64,000 bases of DNA from Cerrena zonata (GCA_038087015.1 JASBNA010000048.1:186001-250000); one strand, 5' to 3'; counted from the stretch's first letter, positions 31,894 to 43,889 are shown. Notes: generated by a model from the letters alone, not told the origin. Made by a program: numbers and translations.

Positions 31894-33652
31894 TCATGCT
31901 AGGACCGCTGTTGTATTACTCCCTTCTGCAAGATAACCATCAGGCCGCAGGAGCCTAACTGTGCTACTAGCTGCAGAACAGTGCAGAAAGCACCATCTAT
32001 TACCACAAGCCCTCCCACCAAGTCTCCAGGCTGTTGTGAATTCGGCATTGGGTTCAGCCCAGTCTGCGGGGTTGTACGTTACGTCCCGGATAGGTACAGT
32101 CAAAGTCTCCTCATCTCCGAAGTACCAATCACAACGAGGGCAAGCGCTGAAGTGATGACAAGAGACGGATAGATCTGCTAGGTCGCGAGTGGATGTGAAG
32201 ATCGCAAAGCCGCGTGCCTGATACTTCCGCTCGAGGGACCTGATGTTCGTCTGTACTGTACAAGCGCTTGGTGATGGTACGTGAGCTTGGGGTAGGGACA
32301 GATGAAAGTGTCGGAGGTGAGGGCGTTCATGACGTGAGTGCCCCAGTACGACGGTAGAGGGCCGAAAGGGGACCGAGAGGAGCTCTGCATCACGTCAATG
32401 GTACCGTGGAAAGTCTGTACTTGCACCAATCGCGTATACCCTTTGTTCAATATCAGGTACACTGGATCGTAGCCCAAATTTTAGGCTCCATAAAAGTAAA
32501 GTAAAATTCTATAAAAAGTCTCTTACAAAACATACTTTTTAGACCCAAAAAATGATATAAAAATTCAGAATTGCAGCAGAAGTTGATGAATCACAAAAAC
32601 CTATATAAATTCTGACCTTTGTATCCAGTTTTTAGAGTTCAAAAAAGCTCAATTTTGATACATTTTTTGTTAGAGCAAAATTTGGAATACAAAATTCAAA
32701 GTTTTGACACACATTTATTTTTCCTAAACTGATATAAAATTTAAACTGCTAAATTGGCAAGATGCATAGTATTGTATACCAAAATACCTCCATCAAATAC
32801 TCTTATTGACAAGGACTATGATGTACTAAGAATAGTAGTCTATATCTTCTCTTTAGACTGTCTATTCATGAAATTTTATTTTAATATATATAATTATATT
32901 ATAATTTTTGACAAAATAAAAGTGTATTAGAATGTTGAATTTTGCATCCTGAATTTTGCCCTAGCAAAAAATATATATAAATTGAGCTTTTTTGAACTCT
33001 AAAAACTGGATACAAAGGTCAGAATTTATATAGGTTTTTGTGATTCATCAAATTCTGCTGCAATTCTGAATTTTTATATCATTTTTTGGGTCTAAAAGGT
33101 ATATTTTGTAAGAGACTTTTTATAGAATTTTACTTTACTTTTATGGAGCCCAAAATTTGGGCTACAATCCAGTGGTAGGGAGTGACTGCCTCATCGGCAC
33201 TGTCGAAGATAACATGGGCCCCCGAAAGCTCGGTGATGAATGTCATGGCAGTTTGGAAATGGTGAACGGGTACCACGAGATCGGTATCAGATGGTTGCCA
33301 TTGGCTCAGCTGTCAGAGAATGTAGTGTAAAGCTGTGGATCCTGTAATGATCGACTGGGTAAGCCTCATCATCTCTCGAAAGCTACTTGGGCGATCGGTG
33401 ATCTTTGCTAATACCTTGAGCAAGCTCAAGGTCAGCTCAATCTCGACGGAACCTTGCCAGTCAGTATCATGCAACAGCCCAACGAGAGTGGGCATGTCGC
33501 AGAAGTGGACAATCTGGCTCTTCAGTTCATTGGGTAGACGGCTGCTAAGAACATGAGCATCACATCATTTAGGCAACTCAAGGTACGTACTGAACGGCAT
33601 GAGTTTTTGGGAAGAACGTGTAGCACCATGTGCTGCCATCGAGAACGGGCAT
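31894..33652 (-). pseudogene. Nucleotidyltransferase-like family gene, broken (copy 1)
   Basis: Exon 1 is 33652-33591 and the intron 33590-33545 (46 nt). The main exon runs to 31894, with a 715-bp MITE (32460-33174) inside it. Compared with the intact paralogs at 37151-38144 and 42023-43062 it has three lesions. There is an in-frame TGA after TGSTALHYIL, the MITE inserted with a GTA duplication, and a frameshift between about 32250 and 32180, just before the ACPRCDWYFGDEE block. Exon-intron structure and the phase 2 intron position match the paralogs, so the gene was functional before decay. Confidence 0.8.
32460..33174. mobile_element. CACTA-like palindromic MITE, copy 1 (715 bp)
   Basis: Termini are CACTGGATCGTAG and CTACAATCCAGTG, with a GTA duplication on both sides. 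The outer ~270 bp on each side are inverted copies, so the transcript would fold into a long hairpin. The CACTR terminus plus 3-bp target duplication is the signature of the EnSpm/CACTA superfamily. No coding capacity. It lies within the nucleotidyltransferase-like pseudogene. Confidence 0.88.
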
Positions 33653-34068
33653 TGGAGCTTGTGGTTGAGATAACAGTGGCCCAACCGTGAGTATGAGTGG
33701 TTGTGAGCAGAGTATAAATACGGCTCCTTTAGGGGCTTGGTACGTGCGAGGCGATTAGTATATCACTATTGTCATACACACGCATCCGCGATACAGTCCA
33801 TTGCGGATAAAGTGCAATGCAGAAACATTTTTATCATCCGATGCAGCGGCACGGTCATATTTCAATACTACCTGCGCCAAGCGGTTCTATATTTTCGCTG
33901 CAAACTTGCAACAATCGCAGGACATCCCGGCTTCTACAACGACGTGGAGGTCAATGTGTTCTCGGTCCAGAGCAGATTTTCAATGTGATAGGCGAGATGT
34001 GCGGTATCCTCTAGAAGCCGGGTACGACCGAGATGCCCTTCCGAGCAGCGGACCGCCTGATTCACCAT
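33653..34068. other. Region with an uncertain ORF interrupted by a MITE
   Basis: A + strand frame from about 33801 stays open into the MITE at 34069. It could be a gene fragment, but no family is recognised and the opposite strand is not obviously coding. Confidence 0.35.
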
Positions 34069-34783
34069 CACTGGATCGTAGCCCAAATTTTAGACTTCAT
34101 AAAAGTCAGGTAAAATCTTATAAAAATTCTCTTACAAAATATACTTTTGAGCATTATAAAATTGTCAGAAAATGCTAAATTGCAGCAGAATTTGATAAAT
34201 CATAAAAACCTATATAAATCCAGACTTTTGTATTCAATTTTTAGACTTTGAAAATGTTGAATTTTCATATATTTTTTATAAGAGAAAAATTTACTATACA
34301 AAATTCAAAATTTTCATACACTTTTGATTCTCCAAAAGTAATATAAAATTTAAACTGCTAGTTTGGAAAGGTCAGTGATATTGCATACTTCAATATCTCT
34401 ATCAGATAGTATAATTGACAGAGACTATGATTTACCAACGATAGTAGTCTATATCTTCTCATTAGGCTCTCTATTTATAAAACTTTATTTTCATATATAT
34501 AATTATATTATGATTTTTAGAGAAATAAAAGTATATTAAAATTTTGAATTTTGTATAGTAAATTTTTCTCTTATAAAAAATATATGAAAATTCAACATTT
34601 TCAAAGTCTAAAAATTGAATACAAAAGTCTGGATTTATATAGGTTTTTATGATTTATCAAATTCTGCTGCAATTTAGCATTTTCTGACAATTTTATAATG
34701 CTCAAAAGTATATTTTGTAAGAGAATTTTTATAAGATTTTACCTGACTTTTATGAAGCCTAAAATTTGGGTTACGATCCAGTG
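34069..34783. mobile_element. CACTA-like palindromic MITE, copy 2 (715 bp)
   Basis: CACTGGATCGTAG...TACGATCCAGTG with CAT duplicated at both flanks. Same length and layout as copy 1, about as diverged from it as the other copies are. Confidence 0.88.
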
Positions 34784-35180
34784 CATTCCACCATGATCGT
34801 GGCGGTGCTTCGTGTACCCCTGTGTGTGCTAGTGACGATAGGAATGGACTTGGATCGTTATTTGTGCGAACCCATCCGAACGCTGAAAACTTTTTCGACC
34901 ATGTTCGTGATGACCATCAGGGCGAGCGCGGGCAATAGTCACGGCTTGACTGGGCCTGATCATGAGGTATGAAACAGAGGATGGTGATCTTTCGTTCCCA
35001 AAGTGTGTGACCCGCTGAGAGCACAAAATGCTCTCAACGGGCGTCAACCTCTTATCCACAACGTTCACGTCTCCGGTGCAACCTGATTACTATTATGGAG
35101 TACTGGCTGAGAGCGGTGGGTGGTCGTCGATTTCCACAGTGACATGAACACTAACGTCCACACTTAGCACTTGGAGGGTG
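34784..35180. other. Spacer between MITE copies 2 and 3
   Basis: About 400 bp with short ORFs on both strands; no gene is supported. Confidence 0.5.
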
Positions 35181-35895
35181 CACTGGATCGTGGCCCGAAT
35201 TTTAGGCTTCATAAAAGTAAGGTCAAATTTTATAAAAAGTCTCTTACAAAATATGATTTTAAGCACCTAAAAATGGTCAAAAAATGCAGAATTTCAGCAA
35301 AATTTGATGAATCATAAAATCCTTAGCTAATTCAGACTTTTGTATCTAATTTTTAGACTTTAGAAATATTGAATTTTTGCTTATTTTTTATTGGAGAAAA
35401 GTTTACTATGCAAAATTCAAAATTTTGACACACTTTTGTTTCTCCAAAAGCAATATAAAATTTAAACTGCTAATTTAGAAAGGTCAGTGATACTGCATGC
35501 TTAAATATCTCTATCAGATAGTATAATTGACAGAGACTATGATTTACCAACAATAGTAGTCTATATCTTCTCTCTAGGCTCTCTATTTATAACACTTTAT
35601 TTTGATATATACAATTATATTATTATTTCTAGGGAAATAAAAGTGTATCAAGATTTTGAATTTTGCATAGTAAACTTTTCTCCAACAAAAAATAAACAAA
35701 AATTCAATATTTCTAAAGTCTAAAAATTAGATACAAAAGTCTGAATTAGCTAAGGATTTTATGATTCATCAAATTTTGCTGAAATTCTGCATTTTTTGAC
35801 CATTTTTAGGTGCTTAAAATCATATTTTGTAAGAGACTTTTTATAAAATTTGACCTTACTTTTATGAAGCCTAAAATTCGGGCCACGATCCAGTG
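35181..35895. mobile_element. CACTA-like palindromic MITE, copy 3 (715 bp)
   Basis: CACTGGATCGTGG...CCACGATCCAGTG with a GTG duplication. It is most similar to copy 4 (same AAATATTGAATTTTTGC and AAAGTTTACTATGC blocks). Confidence 0.88.
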
Positions 35896-35933
35896 GTGAC
35901 CGTTTTTTAGGGAACGTCGGAGCTTTATCGCGC

Positions 35934-37019
35934 ATGACATGGGATCGAGATACCTCGGGCATTCGTAGGATCTACACACTGACCCACCCACTCAGCGATG
36001 ACATAATGTTATGTGATGCAGTGTCCCCCGAGCCCAGAGAATTTGTGGCAGTTGGTATACTGTTGGGAGAGTCATTATTTGACTTTAGACGCTACAGAAC
36101 CATGACCGAGACACCCCCCACTGCCGTACTAATGCCCTGCGGCGGAAGTCCTCATTTGTTGGCGTCCGAGCCACACGTCGCCGAAGTTTGTCATCGGTTG
36201 CAGGCAGCGGCAACCACCAAGGGCTCCATACTGTCACACACGTTGGCCACTGGTGCTGGCTACCCCGTCCTGCACTTCCCCCCACTGCTACGAGTGAGTC
36301 GGCTGCCTTCTATGTGTTTACTGCCACATATTGACTTCATTGAACAGGACCTCTCAGACAGTGGCACCAGCTTTGGGGACGGATCTCCGAAGCATAATTT
36401 AAACATGTTCGCATACATGAGGTTAACGGAAGCAGTCTCCCAATGTGATTGGTATGAGGTTACTCTACCTGAGGGCAGCCACGGCAAGAGCGTAGATACA
36501 TTCGAGGGGGAGAAGTGGTCATTCACTCTGTTGCCTATCTATGATGAGCAGTTCAGGCTGATACTGCCTTCTGAGTATGAGGATAGCTTGAAAGGTTCCT
36601 TGGTGAAAGTTCACATGACAGCAGTTTGCAGATCAGATGCAGAGAAGAACGAACAAGCCTTTTTTTTTCGATGTGCAAGAGTTGACAGTGATGAAAAAGA
36701 ATGTGGGGCTGTAGCGGTTGGTGTCACCGCTGCTTGGGGGTACCGTCTCGATAAATTATTACATCGTTCACTAAATAGCATAAATGTATCAATTCGCTGT
36801 CCGTGTTCTACGCTCAGCCGCAGGCATCTGATCCATCAACTGCTCTTACGGATAATGTGGGCAGAGCTTTTGGATCATTGTGTGGGAGACTGCGCTATCT
36901 GTTGGGCCGATCGTTATACTGCCATTACAGCCCATCGGCGTGGTTCGAGGGAAGAATGCACACTCCTGCTCGATTTCCGCATTGGCCGCGCTACATCCTC
37001 TTCCGCTCCAGTGCGGTGA
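35934..37019 (+). CDS. Hypothetical protein, 361 aa
   Basis: This long open frame has an ATG at 35934, 39 bp after MITE copy 3, so a MITE-truncated 5' end is possible. Composition looks protein-like up to about residue 240 (LMPCGGSPHLLASEPHVAEVC, PHIDFIEQDLSD, WYEVTLPEG). The rest is less convincing and may be read-through past a missed intron. No domain, signal peptide or membrane segment is recognised. It is followed 130 bp later by the nucleotidyltransferase-like gene on the same strand. Confidence 0.5.
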   Translation: MTWDRDTSGIRRIYTLTHPLSDDIMLCDAVSPEPREFVAVGILLGESLFDFRRYRTMTETPPTAVLMPCGGSPHLLASEPHVAEVCHRLQAAATTKGSILSHTLATGAGYPVLHFPPLLRVSRLPSMCLLPHIDFIEQDLSDSGTSFGDGSPKHNLNMFAYMRLTEAVSQCDWYEVTLPEGSHGKSVDTFEGEKWSFTLLPIYDEQFRLILPSEYEDSLKGSLVKVHMTAVCRSDAEKNEQAFFFRCARVDSDEKECGAVAVGVTAAWGYRLDKLLHRSLNSINVSIRCPCSTLSRRHLIHQLLLRIMWAELLDHCVGDCAICWADRYTAITAHRRGSREECTLLLDFRIGRATSSSAPVR

Positions 37020-37150
37020 TGCCATGAGACCGGAGCATAAAGCCTCTTCCTCCCGATAGCTGTGAGTCCTGGTCCCTTCTCTTGTGTCCCACTTTGACCT
37101 ACCAACGACGAATGAGTATGGTGCATTTACCGTTTGCTAAGACAAAATTC

Positions 37151-38144
37151 ATGTACTTCGCCAAGAATCATGCAATCCAGTGAGTTGGACGACTTGCGTC
37201 GATGGCGGATGCTCTAACTCTAACCAACCCCTTATAGCTGGCTGCCGAACGAGACCAAGAGCCGCATCGTCCGTTTCTGTGACTTGCCAACACTGATGGG
37301 GCTGTATTGCGATCCCGACTGGCGTGAGTTGGTCGGCGTTGAGTTGTCACTCTCTTACCACAAAATGTTGGGATCGTTCACGCCTGATCCCATTGCTTTT
37401 CGGAAAATGATGGCGAGAACTAGCGCTGTCATATCGGGTTCTACCACTCTACACTTCCTTCTACGTGAGCCATCCAGTTGGAAACCACAAGACATCGATA
37501 TCATTGCGGTGGGGGCGGGCTATGACAGGATGTTGTTGTTTATACTGTCGCTCCCTGGTGCTCAAGTGGTTTCGGATACGCTTGACGAGACTGGAGGTGA
37601 AGAAATTGACTCACACCTGTATGGTGGGCTCCGCCGTCTGGTCAAAGTCCATACCAACATGGCAAAATTCAATGTCATCGAAAGCGTGGGCTCTATCGTG
37701 TACAACACCATTGCACACTACTGGGGAACACACGTTATGAACGCTATCACAGCGGACACCATCTTGTGCGCGTATCCTACACTTACGTTGTCCCACAAGG
37801 TCATTCAGGTTCGCTACGCAGCCACTGGCAATCCAGTAGCAAAGTACCAGGAGCGAGGATTTCACATTCTCAACAGGCGTCTTCGGGATTTGACCTTATC
37901 AGACAGTTGCGAAGATTCGGTGTTATGTTCATCTCGAAATCGGTACTTTGGAGACAAGGACACATTGGTAGTAGCAGTGCCTGGTGTTGTCACTACAGCT
38001 GCTAGTCATAACGTTGATGCGAATCAGTCTGGTAGGGTGAGTGCATGGAAACTTGGAGGTTTGGCCTGTGGGACGACCGATTGCTATCTGTCATCGTCAC
38101 CCCGATGTCAACACCTTTGGCAGTTAAATATTTGTAAACTATAA
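37151..38144 (+). CDS. Nucleotidyltransferase-like family protein, 311 aa (copy A)
   Basis: Exon 1 is 37151-37179, the intron 37180-37237 (58 nt, GTGAGT...TATAG) and exon 2 37238-38144. The frame is intact and the ATG is at 37151. The core ISGSTTLHFLLREP..W.P.DIDI fits the GS-x(n)-DxD pattern of polymerase-beta-fold nucleotidyltransferases, about residues 65-95. Conserved family blocks further on are HYWGTHVMNAITAD, CAYPTLTLSH and YFGDKDTL. The C-terminal block AWKLGGLACGTTDCYL is shared with copies 1 and B. The fold call rests on this motif only, so activity and substrate are unknown. The stop codon TAA coincides with the junction of the TIR element at 38144, so the native C-terminus may be truncated. 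Confidence 0.68.
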
Positions 38145-38304
38145 GGCAGAATGCCCTAAAGTGTTTTACAAACTTTTAGGCATTCTGCCATGCTTTTTCG
38201 ATTTGTGTTATGTAGGGCAGACTGCCTATATGCTTAGTCATCTGTATAGGGCCCAGTGTATTGCCTAATAGGGTATATAGGCCCTATTTGGGCGCTTCTT
38301 TTGC

Positions 38305-38404
38305 GAATTGGCAGGCTCACCTCTTTCTGCTTACAAATCTGGTTCCACAGCCACATGTATACTTTCTAAATTGGGTAGGTGGCCCTGGAGTGGATGGCTG
38401 TGGC
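38305..38404 (+). repeat. 100-bp shared block, left arm of 2.8-kb element
   Basis: Identical over 100 bp to 17934-18033 in the KDZ left TIR. Confidence 0.9.
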
Positions 38405-40671
38405 TACTACTCACCTTCCGCTTACTGTGGGTGCTTATGTCAACACCCCCTATTGCCTATTTGGGAAATTGGTTTGGGATAGGGTGGGGGATAGTGCAGG
38501 GGCCTATACTGGGCATTAGAACATGTACTAGGAAGTAAAAGAACGGCATTTTTACGCTGAATCTATATCTGAAACCCCATGTCATTTGGATAAGAACTGG
38601 GGGAGTTATGACAGAAATAGTAGGTATAAATCGATAAAAGGGGGGTTGTAATTGAAATAGGGTAGGAAGGAGCGGTCAGAATATTGAGCAGAGGTAGTAT
38701 GTTCCTCTACTATGTTGGGAAAGGGTGTGTACAAGATCCCAGGTCGACTGGATAAGAACTGCATGTTCTGTGTTTGGAATACCCCCAAAATGCGAAATTA
38801 GGGGGGTACCCTAGGCTATTGTTGGGGAACCAGCCATTCCCTTGACTATCAATGATAGTAAGTTCGAGATATAGTATGGGGAAGCTCGCATTTCAGTCCA
38901 CTTGGCATCAGTACAATGTATGGGTATGCTATGGTCAAAATATTCTATTTAGGTACTAGGAGGAGAACATCTATTGTATCTTCTGTTCTAATGGATATAA
39001 TATTCCGTAATACTCATATTATGTTGGAATATACTATCCTAGGTGATACCCAACACCGCTTTGTGATAGAATCAATACTGAGTGATAGGGGGAGGAGGAG
39101 GAGGGATGGGATGGGACAGTAATATGACGTGTTAGAGCGTGTCTTTACGCGTCAGGATTACTGTTAGACGTGTCAAATAGGCAGGAAATGATATCTACCA
39201 ATTGGCCTGGTTATTGGACGCGAAATGGTAGAGGGGGAGTGAGGATACCCCTGGGGAGGAGGAGGAGGTGCAGATATTTGTATCTCACCAACCCCTACAC
39301 CAATGGGGCTCTACTTCTGGATATTGGGAGTTCTAATATATACTGGATGATATCTAGGATTACAGAGCTGCAAGTCAGGAGGTACCCCTATAAATCACCT
39401 CCCAATATACCCCTATTACTGCATGCAAACCAGCATACACCCACCCAAAGACATATAGAGCAACATTCATGGAGAAAGAAGACTGCTTGTGGAGGTTTTC
39501 AAGTATCCCTCACAGCTCTATCCAGCTGCCCTGGCCATAGGACATACTTTTTGTTAACACTAGGGTTAGTGTACCCTACATGCAAGTTTCACTCAAATTG
39601 CAATTCTCTAAGACACTCCTTCCTCTATACCATTGGTCAGGCTGGAAGTTCTATAATGGTGGCTGGGGATTCAAGAAGTACTTACTGTCCCTCATCCAGG
39701 CTATCCCCCCTCTTGTTATTTGGTCTAGTAGTAAGACCTGTAGGTCCCAAAAGAGGTGCAATTTGGGGTATTTCTGAGTCAGGAGGAGAGGGGAGATGGG
39801 TAGCATTTTGGAGGGTCACCTCTATGTCTGAGGACAAATGGAGGGACAAAATTGGAGTACTTCCTAAGGGCTATAGGCACAAGAAAACCGCTTATTAATA
39901 TCATAGGTATATCCCTAGAAATTGTGGACACAAAAATAGCTTTTTCGCCCATGTTCCACAAGGTGGTTAAGCTATGTAGGTCCAACCACTGGTATTTAGG
40001 GCCTGCGGAGCTACATACCTCTAGAGGAATACTACATCTATATTTGTACCAACTGGACCATCCATAGAGCCTTCCCTTCCATAGTTATTTGAGTATATGT
40101 GGAGGTAATAGCCTATTTTCGCATTTTTCACCCTGTTAAAGAGGTATTAGTATGAGGGATGGCTCTATGAGGATGTGGGTTGGAATATGAGCTTCCCCAT
40201 ACTATATCTCGAACTTACTATCATTGATAGTCAAGGGAATGGCTGGTTCCTCACCAATGGCCTAGGGTACCCCCCTAATTTCGCATTTTGGGGGTATTCC
40301 AAATACAGAACATGCAGTTCTTATCCAATCGACCTGGAAACTTGTACACACCCTTTCCCAACATTGTAGAGGAACATAATACCTCTGCTCAATATTCTGA
40401 CCGCTCCTTCCTACCCTATTTCAATTACAACCCCCCTTTTATCGATTTATACCTACTATTTCTGTCATAACTCCCCCAGTTCTTATCCAAATGACATGGG
40501 GTTTCAGATATAGATTCAGCGTAAAAATGCCGTTCTTTTACTTCCTAGTACATGTTCTAATGCCCAGTATAGGCCCCTGCACTATCCCCCACCCTATCCC
40601 AAACCAATTTCCCAAATAGGCAATAGGGGGTGTTGACATAAGCACCCACAGTAAGCGGAAGGTGAGTAGTA

Positions 40672-40771
40672 GCCACAGCCACCCACCCCAGGGCCACCTA
40701 CCCAATTTAGAAAGTATACATGTGGCTGTGGAACCAGATTTGTAAGCAGAAAGAGGTGAGCCTGCCAATTT
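40672..40771 (-). repeat. 100-bp shared block, right arm of 2.8-kb element
   Basis: Reverse complement of the same block with a few substitutions (ccacccacccca for ccatccactcca, and the last base). Confidence 0.88.
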
Positions 40772-40934
40772 GCAAAAGAAGCGCCCAAATAGGGCCTATA
40801 TACCCTATTAGACAATACACTGGGCCCTATACAGATGACTAAGCATATAGGCAGTCTGCCCTACATAACACAAATCGAAAAAGCATGGCAGAATGCCTAA
40901 AAGTTTGTAAAACACTTTAGGGCACTCTGCCTTA

Positions 40935-41100
40935 GGATTTCCAAAAAGTTTACAGCAAAGGCTGATGTCAAGAGTTGACGGTGATGCCGAAAGATCAAAA
41001 GGATGTCTATGATGAGATTAGCATGATGGGGACACCGTAGCGGACCCGTCATTAGTGCTTCAGTGATTAGGACCCGTTCACTTTGCCGACTCTGTACGGT
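40935..41100 (-). pseudogene. Probable remnant of a nucleotidyltransferase-like gene 3' end
   Basis: Read on the minus strand, the 60 bp next to the element resemble the last coding bases of copy A next to the other end of the same element (catcaccgtcaact.., cctttgctgtaaa against catcgtcacccc.., cctttggcagtta). The remnant is cut off at 41101 by MITE copy 4. The homology is short and imperfect. Confidence 0.4.
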
Positions 41101-41815
41101 CACTGGATCGTAGCCCAAATTTTAGACTTCATAAAAGTAAGGTCAAATTTTATAAAAAGTCTCTTACAAAACATAATTTTAAGCACCTAAAAATTGTCAA
41201 AAAATGCAAAACTTTAGCAAAATTTGATGAATCATAAAATCCTTGGCTAATTCAGACTTTTGTATCTAATTTTTAGACTTTAGAAATATTGAATTTTTGC
41301 TTATTTTTTATTGGAGAAAAGTTTACTATGCAAAATTCAAAATTTTGACACACTTTTGTTTCTCCAAAAGCAATATAAAATTTAAACTGCTAATTTAGAA
41401 AGGTCAGTGATACTGCATGCTTAAATATCTCTATCAGATAGTATAATTGACAGAGACTATGATTTACCAACAATAGTAGTCTATACCTTCTCTCTAGGCT
41501 CTCTATTTATAACACTTTATTTTGATATATACAATTATATTATGATTTCTAGAGAAATAACAGTGTATCAAAATTTTGAATTTTGCATAATAAACTTTTC
41601 TCCAATAAAAAATAAACAAAAATTCAATATTTCTAAAGTCTAAAAATTAGATACAAAAGTCTGAATTAGCTAAGGATTTTATGATTCATCAAATTTTGCT
41701 AAAGTTTTGCATTTTTTGACAATTTTTAGGTGCTTAAAATTATGTTTTGTAAGAGACTTTTTATAAAATTTGACCTTACTTTTATGAAGCCTAAAATTTG
41801 GGCTACGATCCAGTG
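41101..41815. mobile_element. CACTA-like palindromic MITE, copy 4 (715 bp)
   Basis: CACTGGATCGTAG...CTACGATCCAGTG with a GGT duplication. Same length as the other three copies. Confidence 0.88.
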
Positions 41816-42022
41816 GGTAGCACAAATGTTAGATGTGACGTCATGAGTGCCCTAACACATTGTTGAATAATATTACGCTGACTTAGACACTGCATATAAG
41901 TAGTTAAAGGAGGAGAAATACTACAGTATTGCCTACGAAGCTATGGCACACGGACTCCTTGGTATTCTAGGTTTCTAACATGCGAGCGTGTCGACGGGGT
42001 GAGGATGAGCTGGTGGTGGAAG

Positions 42023-43062
42023 TTACTGGTCTTGGACGGCTTGCAGGCCCGCTTGCCATCCGCCGTTGAGCGTCATCATCAATGCTACATGTGGGGTAGG
42101 TATGAAGCAGGCGATGTTCCCGCATGGTTTTCCTCCCAATTGCCATGCAGTAGTGATGTTCAATTGCACAGTTTTCGTGTCGTTACCACTCGGTGAGACG
42201 TCGTCATCAATAATAGGGAAGACAAGGCAATCGTCATCGCCAAAATAATGTTGACACCTGGAACATGCTATGAATCTTGCACAAGACTGATTGGGCTGGG
42301 CGGGTGGTCCACCGGGTGTGAACAATTGGAAGCCGCGACTAGTGTACTTCTCGAACGGTGCGGGGGGTACATAACGACTTTTCATAGCGCCTCGATGAGA
42401 GAATGTGAGGAAAGGGTAGGCACACACAAAGAAGTCCGCTGTAAGTGCATTCATGACGAGAGTCGTCCAGTAATGGGCAACAGAGTGGTATGGAGAAGCT
42501 TCTCTGCTCATCATGACATCAAACTTGGTCATGAGGGTGGTGACCTTCACCAGGCATTGAAAGTTGGGACGAATTGCCTGATACGTTCCTGGAGGTGCCT
42601 TACGGCTGTCATAAGTTATGGTTGCGCCTGGTAATGCCATGATGAAATCAAGAGCTGTGTCGAAATGGGCAGGAGACACGAGAATGTCGGTGTCGCCCGG
42701 TGTCCAAGTACAGGGGCTGCGGAGAAGAAAGTACAGTGCTGTGGAGCCTGAAATGATGGTATTTGTTCGCCTCATCATATGTCGGAATGCGGCGGGATCG
42801 GGGGAGAAGGTGGTCAATAGTAGTCTGAACGACGCGGCTATTTCCTGAAGTGTGCTGTCACACCAGTTTTCATCATGGCACAGGGCGACAAGAGTAGGCA
42901 TGTCGCAGTATCGCAGGATGAGGCTGCGGACTTCCAACGGCAATTGGCTGTGGGTTATGTTAAATGTGCTGGACCGTGTGGGGCTCGTCGCGGTACGTAC
43001 TATATAGGGTGGTCAATGTCAAAGTATTGCACGCTGCGGTTGACAAAAGGGGTGAAATGCAT
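42023..43062 (-). CDS. Nucleotidyltransferase-like family protein, 328 aa (copy B)
   Basis: Exon 1 is 43062-43001, the intron 43000-42948 (53 nt, GTACGT...CACAG) and exon 2 42947-42023. The sum of 987 nt is an intact frame. The intron lies at the same phase-2 position as in the other two copies. The key block is IISGSTALYFLLRSP..W.PGDTDILV (GS..DxD). Further on are HYWTTLVMNALTAD, CAYPFLTFSH, CSRCQHYFGDDDCL and AWQLGGKPCGNIACF. The paired Cys in CSRC are kept in copy 1 (CPRC) but not in copy A. No signal peptide or membrane segment is seen, so probably intracellular. Family function is unknown to me; the nucleotidyltransferase fold is inferred from the motif. This looks like the healthiest copy of the family here. 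Confidence 0.72.
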
Positions 43063-43889
43063 AATTCCCTGTTGAAAATGGTAGGTTGGAGCGTGACAAG
43101 GACGATACTGGTGACAATCGGCGGTGAGTTCCAACAGTCGTTTGAACGGTCATGACCTTCGTGTAGAGGCTGGCAAATAGAAGCTAACTCTTCTCCCAAT
43201 CGATTGGCATTACTATAAAAGGATAATCTGCAGCGGAGACTGAACACGTTTGTGTGGAGTTCTCTCTACCCATACATTGATGATTGCATCTACGAGTGGG
43301 TGACCGGAGTATCAGGTATCGGGACGGCTGAGTGTTGTTGGTGAGTATAAAGCTTAGCCCAGACTTTTCCAAGTGCCTGTATACGGTGGGATCATTTTCT
43401 CAGCTTTCAACTTCGAGAGAGCTGAGGATGGTAGGATCAGTAGACCACACATGCAGACAATGTATAATTCAGTATGAGTATTCAATAAGTTGATAGATTG
43501 GCATGATCGGTCGTTGTTGGAATATCGTGTCGAGAGAGACGTGTGGGTAAAGGTGGATGGCATGATATAATGTCTAGGGTCTAACAAGTTCAGAGATAAG
43601 AACAGCATCGACAGCGGCTGGAAAACTAAAACGTTTCTAGTTAGAGATTTGGAAGGTTGCATGGGTGCCCTGCACTTCGTGTATGTGCAGCCACGCAAGC
43701 AGCATTGGATTTTAGCCTTTGATATCGAGACTCAAAGGGTTAAAGATGTAGTGTGCCAAGAAAGGTATCTATTGACAATTGAGGAGATGTGTGTGTTCCA
43801 AGTAATACATACATTGCACAGGAGCCGGTAAGTGTGAGTGTACAGGTTAGGAGACTAATAGCGAGGTTGGTAGATATGCCCTGGTAAGT
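43063..43889. other. Spacer with a short coding-like remnant
   Basis: A + strand frame at 43649-43831 (LEGCMGALHFVYVQPRKQHW..) looks protein-like but is isolated and only 60 codons long. The rest shows nothing. Confidence 0.35.

Larger units (their letters stand above)
38144..40932. mobile_element. 2.8-kb inverted-repeat transposon, non-autonomous
   Basis: Two arms of about 744 bp (38144-38887 and 40189-40932) are near-perfect inverted copies, with termini AGGCAGAATGCCC and GGGCACTCTGCCT. A TA dinucleotide stands on both sides (38142-38143, 40933-40934), consistent with a TA target duplication. The centre (1.3 kb) has no credible gene; its longest ORF begins with GTG and has no recognisable content. 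Each arm contains the 100-bp block present in the KDZ TIRs. The superfamily is not determined; a KDZ-related non-autonomous derivative or a TA-targeting element are alternatives. Confidence 0.82.

Noticed and set aside
39170..39898. 242-codon ORF in the centre of the 2.8-kb inverted-repeat element
   Set aside because: It begins with GTG, has no recognisable domain and has low-complexity composition typical of a chance frame in G/T-biased DNA.
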